64,000 nucleotides of DNA from assembly GCA_910575055.1 (NCBI GenBank), contig CAJTDC010000001.1, positions 62,001 to 126,000 of the forward strand, written 5' to 3'. Source of the DNA: Clostridia bacterium. GTDB lineage: Bacteria; Bacillota; Clostridia; Lachnospirales; Anaerotignaceae. This document shows, one piece after another, positions 18,321 through 27,800 of this stretch (the first letter of the stretch is position 1; each line of letters opens with the position of its first letter). The notes beneath the pieces were generated by a model. The model worked only from the letters and a program-made list of their open reading frames with translations, was not told the DNA's origin and made no database searches. Position numbers and translations under genes: made by a program.

Positions 18321-19664
18321 TTATCTAAAAAAAGGAAATTTCATTTTCCCTCTTTTGCCCTTTTGCATATCACTCATTTGTTTCATCAGTTTTTTCAATT
18401 CTTCAAACTGTTTTACTAGACGATTAACATCTGCAATACTTCTGCCGCAACCATTTGCAATTCTTTTTTTTCTAGGACCATTCAATATAGAAGGATTTGC
18501 TCTTTCTTCTTTTGTCATAGACTGTATAATTGCCTCTGTACGACTCATTTCTTTTGCTGGGTCTACATTATTTAAAGCGTCCATATTTAATTGGTTCATA
18601 CCTGGTATCATTCCAATTAAATCCTTAATAGGCCCCATTTTTTTGACCTGCTGCATTTGTTCCAGAAAATCATCTAATGTAAAATCATTTTCACGCATTT
18701 TCTTTTGCAATTCCATTGCTTGCTTTTCATCAAAGCTTTGCTGTGCTTTCTCTATCAGAGAAAGTACATCTCCCATACCTAATATACGAGAAGCCATTCT
18801 ATCAGGGTGAAATGGCTCTAAATCCTCCATTTTTTCACCCATACCAATATATTTAATAGGTTTACTTGTTACACTTCTAACTGAAAGTGCAGCACCACCT
18901 CTGGCATCACCATCTAATTTTGTTAATATAATACCATCAACACCTAGCTGACCATCAAAACTTTCTGCAACTGTTACAGCATCTTGTCCTGTCATAGCAT
19001 CTACTACAAGAAGTATTTCTTGAGGGTGTACTGCTGTTTTGATATTTTTCAGTTCTTCCATTAATTCCTCATTGATATGCAAACGTCCAGCTGTGTCAAT
19101 CAATATTACATCATATTTCTGTTCTGCTGCATATTCTACAGCTTTTTTAGAAATTTCTACAGGACTTATTTTATCTCCCATTTCAAAAACAGGTATATTA
19201 TATGTCTTTCCTACTACCTGTAATTGTTTAATTGCAGCAGGACGATATACGTCACAAGCTACTAAAAGAGGATTTTTTCCTTGTTTTCTCAAAAGCCCTG
19301 CTAATTTTCCGCTGCTTGTTGTTTTACCAGCACCTTGCAAACCTACCATCATATATATTGTAGGTGGTCTATTGGCAAATGTTAATTTACTTTGCGTTGT
19401 GCCCATCAAATCAATTAACTCTTCATTTACAATTTTAATAACCTGCTGTCCTGGATTTAATCCTTCTAACACTTCTGTGCCAACAGCACGCTCTGTTACT
19501 TTTTTAATAAATTGTTTTACAATTTTAAAATTGACATCTGCTTCCAACAATGCAATTTTTACTTCTCTCATAGCTGTTTTTACATCATTTTCTGTCAATT
19601 TTCCTTTGCTTCTGAGTTGTTTAAATACTTCTTGTAATTTACTAGAAAGACTTTCAAATGCCAT
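18321..19664 (-). CDS. ffh: Signal recognition particle protein Ffh
   Basis: 447-aa SRP54 GTPase that binds 4.5S/SRP RNA and signal peptides and docks to FtsY. N domain (residues 1-90), G domain with [42 protein letters not shown], and a C-terminal M domain that begins near residue 300 and is rich in Met, ending in [14 protein letters not shown]. Length is typical. AAAGGAGAAAGCAT precedes the start. ylxM lies 16 nt upstream. Confidence 0.98.
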   Translation of the reverse strand: MAFESLSSKLQEVFKQLRSKGKLTENDVKTAMREVKIALLEADVNFKIVKQFIKKVTERAVGTEVLEGLNPGQQVIKIVNEELIDLMGTTQSKLTFANRPPTIYMMVGLQGAGKTTSSGKLAGLLRKQGKNPLLVACDVYRPAAIKQLQVVGKTYNIPVFEMGDKISPVEISKKAVEYAAEQKYDVILIDTAGRLHINEELMEELKNIKTAVHPQEILLVVDAMTGQDAVTVAESFDGQLGVDGIILTKLDGDARGGAALSVRSVTSKPIKYIGMGEKMEDLEPFHPDRMASRILGMGDVLSLIEKAQQSFDEKQAMELQKKMRENDFTLDDFLEQMQQVKKMGPIKDLIGMIPGMNQLNMDALNNVDPAKEMSRTEAIIQSMTKEERANPSILNGPRKKRIANGCGRSIADVNRLVKQFEELKKLMKQMSDMQKGKRGKMKFPFFR

Positions 19665-19680
19665 ATGCTTTCTCCTTTAC

Positions 19681-20034
19681 TCAGCCTATAATTTCAGCGG
19701 CAATTTTTTGAATTGTTTCAATATTATTTTTTGTACTATAAGAAAGAGTTTCTTCTTTTTCTATTTCTTCAATAATACTTTTAATTTGTTGTACAGCCAT
19801 TTTTTGTTTTAAAAATCTTTCTACTAACTGCAACTTTTTTTCATAATTTTGCAGTATTTTTTCCGCTCTTTTTAATTGGTCACGAACGGCTTGACGACTA
19901 ATAGAAAGTTCTTCTCCAATTTCACTCAATGATAAATCATTTTGATAATACATTTCATATACTAATTTTTGTTTTTCTGTTAGTAATTCTCCATAAAAAT
20001 CATAAAGCAGTGTTAGCTGTAAAATCTCTTTCAT
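19681..20034 (-). CDS. ylxM: YlxM family HTH protein (UPF0122)
   Basis: 117-aa sigma-70 region 4-like helix-turn-helix protein: LLYDFYGELLTEKQKLVYEMYYQNDLSLSEIGEELSISRQAVRDQLKRAEKIL (family core; helix-turn-helix at LSLSEIGEELSISRQAVRDQ). The rest is a charged coiled-coil. YlxM is encoded next to ffh across Firmicutes and has been linked to SRP assembly in streptococci. First gene of the ylxM-ffh-rpsP-khpA operon, with a strong promoter at 20086-20114. Confidence 0.93.
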   Translation of the reverse strand: MKEILQLTLLYDFYGELLTEKQKLVYEMYYQNDLSLSEIGEELSISRQAVRDQLKRAEKILQNYEKKLQLVERFLKQKMAVQQIKSIIEEIEKEETLSYSTKNNIETIQKIAAEIIG

Positions 20035-20085
20035 AATTGCTTGCCTCCATATCAGGCTGTAAAGTATTTTACCTTCACCTCAAGT

Positions 20086-20114
20086 AGGGTATCATATTTT
20101 AAATATCCTGTCAA
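20086..20114 (-). promoter_or_regulatory. Promoter of the ylxM-ffh-rpsP-khpA operon
   Basis: On the minus strand a perfect TTGACA, a 17-nt spacer and TACCCT. Near-identical 11-12 nt repeats, AAGTATTTTAC at 20062 and AAGTATTTTTAC at 20113 (plus strand), flank it, which may be chance in AT-rich DNA. Confidence 0.6.
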
Positions 20115-20219
20115 GTATTTTTACTTTACATTAATAAAAATTATTTTGATTTTTATTAATGATAATGATATGTAATAAATTTATTTGATATGTTATACTA
20201 ATTATAAGGAGGAATATTT

Positions 20220-20720
20220 ATGTTTAAAATAGATGCAAGTGATATGTCTTGGTTAGATGGTAAAATTGATAATTGCGAAGATTTATGTTTGCACGGACAC
20301 GCTGTTGCTTTTATTGGTTCTAAAAAATTGGAATATGATGCTACAATAAGTGCAACTGCTCTATATTTACTAAAATCTCTTACAGAAAATCATATTATAA
20401 ACGAAGATAATCAAATGTTGCCTTGTTGTGGCTTTTTTCTGATTGCTGATGATAAATCAGAAAACGTGATAATAGTTGGCTGCAGAAATGGTATTGATTG
20501 GTCTATTATTCATAGTGGAGAAAATATAAAACTAATTTTAGAAGATGGCTCTGAAACAATAGTATCATTTGAAGAATACAAAAAAGAAGTATTTCAATTT
20601 GCAGACAAAGTGGAAGCATTCTATAAAGCAAGCCCTCCAAGAAAGTTACCAAAAGATGAATTTGATAGAAATGGATACATTACATTTTGGAAAGAATGGC
20701 ACAGAAGAAGAACAGAATAA
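20220..20720 (+). CDS. Hypothetical cytoplasmic protein in the SRP-operon island
   Basis: 166 aa, not recognised. No signal peptide or membrane segment. The N-terminal 90 residues look like an alpha/beta domain (CLHGHAVAFIGSKKLEYDATISATALYLL; CCGFFLIADDKSENVIIVGC), the C-terminal part is helical and ends with the aromatic, basic segment FWKEWHRRRTE. The general look, a small acidic cytoplasmic protein beside unknown genes, recalls immunity-type proteins, but no motif proves this. TAAGGAGG precedes the ATG. It is divergent from ylxM and convergent with the 421-aa protein. Confidence 0.6.
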   Translation: MFKIDASDMSWLDGKIDNCEDLCLHGHAVAFIGSKKLEYDATISATALYLLKSLTENHIINEDNQMLPCCGFFLIADDKSENVIIVGCRNGIDWSIIHSGENIKLILEDGSETIVSFEEYKKEVFQFADKVEAFYKASPPRKLPKDEFDRNGYITFWKEWHRRRTE

Positions 20721-20735
20721 CATTCATAAAATAAT

Positions 20736-20765
20736 AAAACCTCCTATAAATTATAGAAGGTTTTT
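20736..20765. terminator. Bidirectional terminator in the SRP island
   Basis: Stem AAAACCT.CTAT/ATAG.AGGTTTT with one mismatch, followed by T runs on both strands. It serves the converging 166-aa and 421-aa genes. Confidence 0.7.
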
Positions 20766-20790
20766 ATTAATAAGTATTAAACTCTTTGTA

Positions 20791-22056
20791 TTAACTTCCC
20801 CATACTTCTTGAGTTGTACGAACAATCAATTCTTCTAAAGGTGTGCCCATAACAGTATCCCCTAATATATTTAATTCTCCACTATTAAACATAGCAGTTA
20901 ATTTTGCTTTTGCTTCTGCCTTTTCCTGTAGTTGTTGAGAGGAAAGCATAGGCATATCATAATGTTGTGACAACTTCATTAGACCAGACAAATTTGCTGC
21001 ACTCAATGTGCCTCCAGCCAAATCAAACAATCCAGAGGACTTTGGAGTACCTGTTAAACCATACAAAAGCATTTCATGTCTTAATTGTCCCTCTAATTGT
21101 AACTGCATAAAATATTTATGACGCAAAGAGCGTTCTGTCCAAAAATCTAATGCCATATCAGTACCGCTGCTACTTTCAGAATAAGAAAACCTACCTTGAC
21201 TATGTGATTGTGCATTAACAATTTCTCCATTTTCTCCTATTGCAACGCTTCTTGAAGTTCTTGCAGTAATACCTGGCATTATTGCCTCATTTCTTGCAGC
21301 ATCAAATTCAAACCATTTATTAATTCTATCATATATTTCTTTGGCATACTCTGGTTCTTTTTCCATACGTTGCTGTACTTTAGGGTGAATTACTACAGCA
21401 GTTGTACCTACAGGTACAGAACTTAAAGCCTTTATTTCTTTTGGAGCAGTAAATACACCACCTATAGAGCCATAAAAAGGATTTTCTCCTGTAGGTTTCC
21501 AATTTTCCAATGCTTCTGTATCAATATCATCTTGATAAAGTAAATAATGTGGATAATCATTTCTTGTTCTCCAATAACTACTGCTTGCATCAAAAACATG
21601 ATATTTTAAATTAGGATACTTTGCTTTTAACATACCTTCTAATGTAGTTTCTTGTACTGAGGAAGCATTGTCTATTGATGAAACATTTTCTACTGGTAAA
21701 ACATTCTGTACAGATGAATTCATTTGTGATGGTGAAACAAATTTTATAGAATATTTTGGTATTGTTGACATATTTATTGTTTTTGTTGATGTACTCGTTT
21801 TTACAGGAGTACTTGTCTTTGTTAATGTACTTGTTTGTGTTTTTGACTGCGTTTGATTGCTTGTTTTTGTTACCATATCTTTAAAAGCACTATTTTGTGT
21901 AGTATTCTTTTCAGACTTTTTATTCGTTTTTGGTATATTAACATTCACAAACTGTACATTACTTGATTTTTGTGTATTTGCTTTTACTATTTTTACTATA
22001 TTTGTTTCTGGCTTACTAGCATTCGTAAATTTTACATTTCCATTGACTGACTGCAT
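20791..22056 (-). CDS. Large hypothetical protein, paralogue of the 237-aa neighbour
   Basis: 421 aa, no known family assigned with confidence (some resemblance to DUF6033-type proteins). Residues 1-130 are low-complexity, Ser/Thr/Asn/Lys-rich with repeated VKFTNAS / VQFVNVN / IKFVSPS-like and KTSTPVKTSTSTKT units. The folded part has IHPKVQQRMEKEPEYAKEIYDRI and then RSVAIGENGEIVNAQSHSQG, which align with NPKLIEKMKNDPEQEKETMELI and RHSYIDENGKYCSIS in the next gene. A helical C-terminus with LEGQLRHEMLLYG follows. No signal peptide, so it is cytoplasmic or exported by a non-Sec route. Start at ATG 22056 after GTGGAGGTAAAAAAT. Confidence 0.6.
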   Translation of the reverse strand: MQSVNGNVKFTNASKPETNIVKIVKANTQKSSNVQFVNVNIPKTNKKSEKNTTQNSAFKDMVTKTSNQTQSKTQTSTLTKTSTPVKTSTSTKTINMSTIPKYSIKFVSPSQMNSSVQNVLPVENVSSIDNASSVQETTLEGMLKAKYPNLKYHVFDASSSYWRTRNDYPHYLLYQDDIDTEALENWKPTGENPFYGSIGGVFTAPKEIKALSSVPVGTTAVVIHPKVQQRMEKEPEYAKEIYDRINKWFEFDAARNEAIMPGITARTSRSVAIGENGEIVNAQSHSQGRFSYSESSSGTDMALDFWTERSLRHKYFMQLQLEGQLRHEMLLYGLTGTPKSSGLFDLAGGTLSAANLSGLMKLSQHYDMPMLSSQQLQEKAEAKAKLTAMFNSGELNILGDTVMGTPLEELIVRTTQEVWGS

Positions 22057-22106
22057 ATTTTTTACCTCCACATCTATTTTTAATTATTATTTCGAAATAA
22101 AATATT

Positions 22107-22820
22107 TTATATTTTCAAATTTAACATTGTATTTGCTGTAAAACTATTTTGTTGTTTGTTTTGTTCTGCTGCTTTCATAATGCTTTTCATATCTTTATCA
22201 TTCATATAAATAATACCATTTTCAGCATTAGCAATTTTTTCATTGATAAATTCTTCTATATTATCTGTTTTTTGATTTCCTTTTTCAGTTTTCTTTTTTT
22301 CTAATATCTTTTGTAAATCTTCTTTCTTTTTTGTTATTTTCTCTTTTGATTTCTCAATTAGTTGTTCAGTATTCTTTTTTGTTTTTTCTCGAAGTTTAGC
22401 ATTTAATTTATCATCTTTTTTGGTATAAGAAATAGAACAATATTTTCCATTTTCATCTATATAACTATGACGGTATACAACAGTTCTTCCAGTAGCTTTA
22501 TTAATACCATCTACCAATTTTGTCATACTTTCGACACCTTTTATTAATTCCATAGTTTCCTTTTCCTGCTCTGGGTCATTCTTCATTTTTTCTATCAATT
22601 TTGGATTTACTGTCAGCGTTTTACCTGTTTTTGCTGTTGAAAATCCATTTCCAACTTTAAATTCTACACTTGGCACAAGTTTTGCTAATTTAGTTATATA
22701 GTCTGATGTGCTGTCTTGTTTGCTATTTGCTGTTGTTTGTGCTGTTTCCTCTTTTGCTGTTACATTTTTATACCTACTTTCATATACATTATTATAGTTG
22801 CTCATTACTGTCATTGCCAT
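22107..22820 (-). CDS. Hypothetical protein, paralogue of the 421-aa neighbour
   Basis: 237 aa. N-terminal MSNYNNVYESRYKNV and a variable linker are followed by the shared domain: TLTVNPKLIEKMKNDPEQEKETMELIKGVESM, then TGRTVVYRHSYIDENGKYCSISYTKK. The C-terminal half is a Lys/Glu-rich coiled coil (residues about 140-200) and the tail reads FTANTMLNLKI. This layout resembles DUF6033-type proteins of Lachnospiraceae; I hold that loosely. AAAGGGGGCAACAAT precedes the ATG. It is in one orientation with the genes on either side, 50 nt before the 421-aa gene, so probably one operon. Confidence 0.6.
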   Translation of the reverse strand: MAMTVMSNYNNVYESRYKNVTAKEETAQTTANSKQDSTSDYITKLAKLVPSVEFKVGNGFSTAKTGKTLTVNPKLIEKMKNDPEQEKETMELIKGVESMTKLVDGINKATGRTVVYRHSYIDENGKYCSISYTKKDDKLNAKLREKTKKNTEQLIEKSKEKITKKKEDLQKILEKKKTEKGNQKTDNIEEFINEKIANAENGIIYMNDKDMKSIMKAAEQNKQQNSFTANTMLNLKI

Positions 22821-22980
22821 ATTGTTGCCCCCTTTATATTCTATTACCTTTTATTTCATTATAACATATAATTAATACATGGCCTTATTTTAGCTAACAT
22901 TTGCATTTAATTAGTCATTTGCACATACTGTTGGCTGCATACCATTCAAAACTTTTATTTCATTTTGCTTTGCATAATGT

Positions 22981-23265
22981 TCATCTACTACTTTTTTCCC
23001 TTTCCCCTAATGCTTTCAGAGGTTCTAAATGCGGAAATGTTGTTTCACTATCATTTACTGTTGCAGAAATATCAATTTCAGACATTGTTTGTCTTTCCAA
23101 AACATCTTTGTGTAATTTATTAAAATCTTTACTACTTTCTAATTCTTCTGTAAAACATTTTAATTTTTTGCTATTTTCTTGTTTTGACTTTTGTAATGCC
23201 TCTCTCATTTTTGCAGCTTGTTCTGGGTCATTCATTGTAAGCATTTGCGTATCTATAATCCTCAT
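22981..23265 (-). CDS. Small hypothetical protein, probably frameshifted at its C-terminus
   Basis: 94 aa as read: MRIIDTQMLTMNDPEQAAKMREALQKSKQEN and a helical, charged remainder with FPHLEPLKALGE. The NDPEQ..KM segment echoes the shared motif of the two downstream genes. The frame ends at SSR-stop right after a G/A homopolymer run (GGGGAAAGGGAAAAAAG). In the +1 frame a further 26 codons continue without a stop (KVVDEHYAKQNEIKVLNG, then MQPTVCAND) to a TAA at 22911. I think the intact gene spans 22911-23265. AAAGGGGATTTTTT precedes the ATG. Function unknown. Confidence 0.5.
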   Translation of the reverse strand: MRIIDTQMLTMNDPEQAAKMREALQKSKQENSKKLKCFTEELESSKDFNKLHKDVLERQTMSEIDISATVNDSETTFPHLEPLKALGEREKSSR

Positions 23266-23360
23266 AAAAAATCCCCTTTCCTATTGTTTAACATAAATCT
23301 CTGCCCTTACAATAAATATCGTCAAAATGTGGTAATACTTTACACTTTCTGTATAAAAAT

Positions 23361-23400
23361 AAGAAACCACTTTATACATAAATATACTTTATGGTTTCTT
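23361..23400 (-). terminator. Terminator after ftsY
   Basis: 9-bp stem AAGAAACCA/TGGTTTCTT with a 22-nt loop that can fold further; on the minus strand it is followed by ATTTTTATAC. It closes the aroB-ftsY run. Confidence 0.75.
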
Positions 23401-23410
23401 ATATTTCTAT

Positions 23411-24784
23411 TTATTCTCCAAATAATGCTTTTGCAAATTCTTTTGCATCAAATTTTTGTAAATCTTTGATGCCTTCTCCTACACCAATATATCTTACTGG
23501 CAATTTCAATTCAGATTTAATTGCAATCACAATACCACCTTTTGCAGTACCGTCCAATTTTGTCAATATAATTCCTGTAATATCAGCTACTTCTTGAAAC
23601 AATTTCGCTTGTTGCATAGCATTTTGTCCTGTAGTGGCATCTAATACTAAATAAACCTCTTTATGTGCTTGAGGATATTCTCTTTCAATTACTTTTGCAA
23701 TTTTTTTCAGTTCTTCCATAAGATTTTTTTTGTTATGAAGCCTACCAGCAGTATCGCATATCAGCAAATCCATATTTCTATTTTTTGCTGCATTTACTGC
23801 ATCAAATACTACTGCTGCTGGGTCAGAGTTTTCTTGGTGTTTAATAACATCAATGCCTGCTCTTTGCCCCCAAACTTCTAATTGGTCAATGGCTGCTGCT
23901 CTAAAAGTATCTGCTGCCCCTAAAAGCACATTTTTTCCTTGTTCTTTAAAATTATGAGATAATTTTCCTATTGTAGTTGTTTTTCCTACACCATTTACAC
24001 CTATCACAAGCATAACTGTTGGAGAGGGTAAATTTTCCTGTTGTTGTGTATCTTCTTCTAATATTGCCGTAATTTCTTCTATCAACATTCCTCTAATTGC
24101 TTGTGGGTCAGTGATATGTTCTTTTTTAACACGTTTACGCAGATTTTCTATAATATTCATTGTTGTTTGCACGCCTATATCTGCCATAATAAGTACTTCT
24201 TCTAGTTCTTCGAATAAATCTTCGTCTATTTTTGTAAATGCTCCTAGAACATTATCTACGCCACCTAATATATTTTTTCTTGTTTTATCCAAACCAGCAA
24301 ACAATTTTGCAAAAAATCCTTTTTTCTTTTCTTTTGTTTGTTCTGTGTTTTGTTCTTGTTCTGTTTGCTGTATTTGTTGTGAAACTTTTTCTGCTTCCTG
24401 TTCTACTTTTTCTATTTGTTCTAATTCCTCTGTTTTTGGTGTAGACATTTCTACTGCTTTTGTTAATGCCTCTTGTATTGTTTTTGTTTCTTCTTCTGTT
24501 AATGGAGGCACTTGTTGTAAATCGGCTGTTTCTTGATAAAGTTTTCCTCCTGTAGCAGTATGCAGTTCTATTTCTTCTCCATCAATGGCTTTGTGTACTG
24601 CTTGATTGATAGCAGTAGTATTGTCTTCTCCTACTAAATCTAATTTTATAGTACTTTCCTCTTTTTCAGCAGAAGGCAATTCTATCTCAATATCATTTAA
24701 TTTTATACTGTCACTATCCTGTTTTATTTCTATTTCTTTTGTTTCTTCTTTCTTTTTTCCTTTTAAAAAATCAAATAAACCCAT
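23411..24784 (-). CDS. ftsY: SRP receptor FtsY
   Basis: 457-aa membrane-targeted SRP GTPase. MGLFDFLKGKKKEETKE begins a long acidic, Glu-rich A region (residues 1-150), then the N domain and G domain with GVNGVGKTTTIGKLSH, DTFRAAAIDQLEVW, CDTAGRLHNKKNLMEEL, TKLDGTAKGG and the closing GVGEGIKDLQKFDAKEFAKALFG. Start at ATG 24784 with TGAGGTGA upstream; a GTG twelve bases earlier is in frame. It lies 23 nt after smc. Confidence 0.97.
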   Translation of the reverse strand: MGLFDFLKGKKKEETKEIEIKQDSDSIKLNDIEIELPSAEKEESTIKLDLVGEDNTTAINQAVHKAIDGEEIELHTATGGKLYQETADLQQVPPLTEEETKTIQEALTKAVEMSTPKTEELEQIEKVEQEAEKVSQQIQQTEQEQNTEQTKEKKKGFFAKLFAGLDKTRKNILGGVDNVLGAFTKIDEDLFEELEEVLIMADIGVQTTMNIIENLRKRVKKEHITDPQAIRGMLIEEITAILEEDTQQQENLPSPTVMLVIGVNGVGKTTTIGKLSHNFKEQGKNVLLGAADTFRAAAIDQLEVWGQRAGIDVIKHQENSDPAAVVFDAVNAAKNRNMDLLICDTAGRLHNKKNLMEELKKIAKVIEREYPQAHKEVYLVLDATTGQNAMQQAKLFQEVADITGIILTKLDGTAKGGIVIAIKSELKLPVRYIGVGEGIKDLQKFDAKEFAKALFGE

Positions 24785-24807
24785 TTTTTTATTCACCTCA
24801 TTTTTAT

Positions 24808-27800
24808 TTATACATATGCTTTGTCCTCAAAATTAACAGAAATCATTTTTGATACTCCCTTTTCCTGCATTGTTACACCATACATTACATCTGCTGCTTC
24901 CATAGTACCCTTTCTATGTGTAATCACTATAAATTGTGTATCTTTTGAAAATTTCTTTAAATAATCGGCATATCTTTTTACATTTGCATCATCTAAAGCA
25001 GCCTCAATTTCATCTAATATACAAAAAGGAGAAGGTTTCATTTTTAATATGGAAAATAATATTGCAATCGCTGTTAGTGCTCTTTCTCCTCCAGAAAGCA
25101 ACAACATATTTTGAAGGCTTTTTCCGGGAGGTTGTGCAATAATTTCTATAGAGGACTCTAGCACTTTTGTTTCATCACTTAATTTTAAATAAGCTTTTCC
25201 TCCTCCAAACATTTCACGAAACACTTCTCCAAAATTTTTAGAAATAACATCAAACTGCTCTCTAAATCTATTTTCCATCATTTGGGATAAATCCGAAATA
25301 AGCAAATGTAATTTTTGTTCTGCCTCTAATATATCTGTTTTTTGTGTTATTAAAAAATTATAACGCTGTTTTACTTCTTTATAATTTTCAATAGCTTCTA
25401 CATTAACAGCACCTAGTTCTTTTATTTGATTTTTCCACTGTTTTGTATCAGATTTTAACTTTTGATAAGAAGCTGTTTGTACTTGTGTATCATATTGTTT
25501 TTTTACTATTTGATACGTCATTTCATATTCTTCCCATATTTCATTAAAAAGCCTTTGTTTTTCTTCTGTTATTTTTTCTTGTTTTGTTTCTATACGAAAT
25601 ATCTCATTACTCAATAAAGAAATATTTTCTATCATTTGTTTTTGCTCTTGTTCTAACACGGCAATTTGTTGTTTTTTTTGTTCTCTATTTTCTGTTAATT
25701 CTGTAAAAACAGACTGCTTTTTTTGTTCTTGTTGTTTATAAAAAATGTTTTTTTGTTCTAATTCTTTTTGCTCTAATTCTTTTTGTTTGCTCAATTTCTG
25801 AAAAGAAATCATTTCTTGTTGTATTTGTTCTTGTTCTTGTTTTAATGTAACATTTTGTTGTTTCAAACGTTGTATACTTTCTTTTACTGCCTTTTTATTT
25901 TGTTCTTCTGCTGAAATATTTACTTTTAATTCTGTTATAGTATTTAAAATAGTTTCTCTTTGTTGTTTTTCTTCTGTCATATTATATTGAAATGCAGAAA
26001 GTTTTTCATTAATATAGTTCATTTTTTGTTCTGTCTGTTCTACTATTTTTTTAAATTCAGTCACTTCTTTTTCAGCAAATTGGCATTGTTCTACTATCTG
26101 TTTTTGTTCTAAATCATATAATTTTTGTTTTTGTTGTCTTTCTAACAATAAATTTTCTGTATTTTGTTTATCTTCTTGGTTTTTTTGTAAAGATAACTGT
26201 ATTTCTTGTTTTTTCATTTGTTTTTGCATAAAAAGCTCATTATTTTGTTCTAGTTGTTGTTCTAACATATGAAATTGCTTTTGACAATTTTGTAAAAGTA
26301 TTTGTTCTTTTTCTATATCTTCTGACAAATCATTAATTTCTCTGCTTCTACTAAAAACACTTGTTGTTTTTTTTGCCATACTTCCACCTGTCATAGCGCC
26401 GCCTATATTAAATAAATCTCCTTCTAATGTTACCATACGATATTGATTATGATATTTTTTAGACAGCAAAATGGCTATATCAATATTTTCTACTATTACT
26501 GTTCTACCTAAAAGAGACTGTATTACATTATCATAAACAGTATCATATTCTATTAAATCGCTAGCTACACCTAATACACCGTTTTCTGACAGTATTTCTT
26601 CTTTTATTAATTTTCTTCCCTTTATAGAAGTAACAGGCAAAAATGTAGCACGTCCCAAATGGTACTGCTTTAAATACTGTATTGCCTCTTTAGCATCATA
26701 TTCTGTTTTTGTAATGATATTTTGAATATTTCCCCCTAATGCAATTTCAACAGCAGTTTCATATTTTTGAGCAACACAAATTAATTCTCCCACTACACCA
26801 CAAATTCCCTGCCATTTTTCATTTCCCGAATGTTTCAAATGCAATATACTTTTTACACTTTTATAATATCCTTCATGCTCTTTTTCCATTTCAGAAAGAA
26901 CAGAAAAACGAGAGCGTTTTTGTGTTAATTGTTGTTCTCTTTTTTTCTGTTCTTCAGAAATATTTTCTTTTTCAGCATATAATTTTTTTACATTTTGTTG
27001 CAACTGTAAAAGTGTTTGTTCTATTTCTTTTTGCTGTTTTTCAAAATCTCGTTTTTGTTTTGAAAGCACCTCATTATGTATCTGATGTGTATGAATTTGG
27101 TCTTTTAAATATTCTTTTTCTGAAGAAAGCTGTTTTTTTCTTTGCTCAAACTGTTCCAGTAAAGACTGTCTTTGACTCATATCACCTTTTGCTTCTGTAC
27201 TAATACGTATTTGTTCTACCATTTCACTTTTATAATCTTCTACATTTTTTTCATTTTCAGAAAGATTACTATTTAATTCATCAAAAATTTTTTCTTGCTG
27301 TTGTAATTTTTCTTTTGCACTTTTTGTTGTTACATCAATTGCTGTTATTTTTGTTAAAAGTAATTGCTCTTCTTTTTGATTTTGCTCTTGTTGTTTTTGA
27401 TGAGAACTGTTTTCTTTTTCTAATCGTTGTATATTTTGTAAAAAATGTTGTATTTGTTCTTTTGCTAAACGAACATCACTTTCTGTTTTTTCCTGCTGAG
27501 AGCGAAAAAAAATTATTTCTTGTTGTATTTTCTGTATTTCATTTTTTAATTGTTCTGACTGTTGTTGTAGATTTTGTTTTTGTTCTGTTTTCTGTTCATT
27601 TTGTTTTAATAAATTTTGTTTATTTTCCAGTGCAATATCTTTGTTATTTTGCTGCTTGACATATTCCTTTTCTATATTGTCTATATCAGTACAAAACATA
27701 GTTAAAGTTGCATATTTTATTTTTTCTCTTAAATCTAAATATATTTTAGCTTTATTGGATTGCTTCTCTAAACTATCCATTTGTCCTTCTAGTTCTGCAA

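Noticed and set aside
19039-19812. 257-aa plus-strand frame opposite ffh
   Set aside because: It is the antisense shadow of the ffh/ylxM genes: hydrophobic, low complexity, no ribosome site, and ffh is certain.
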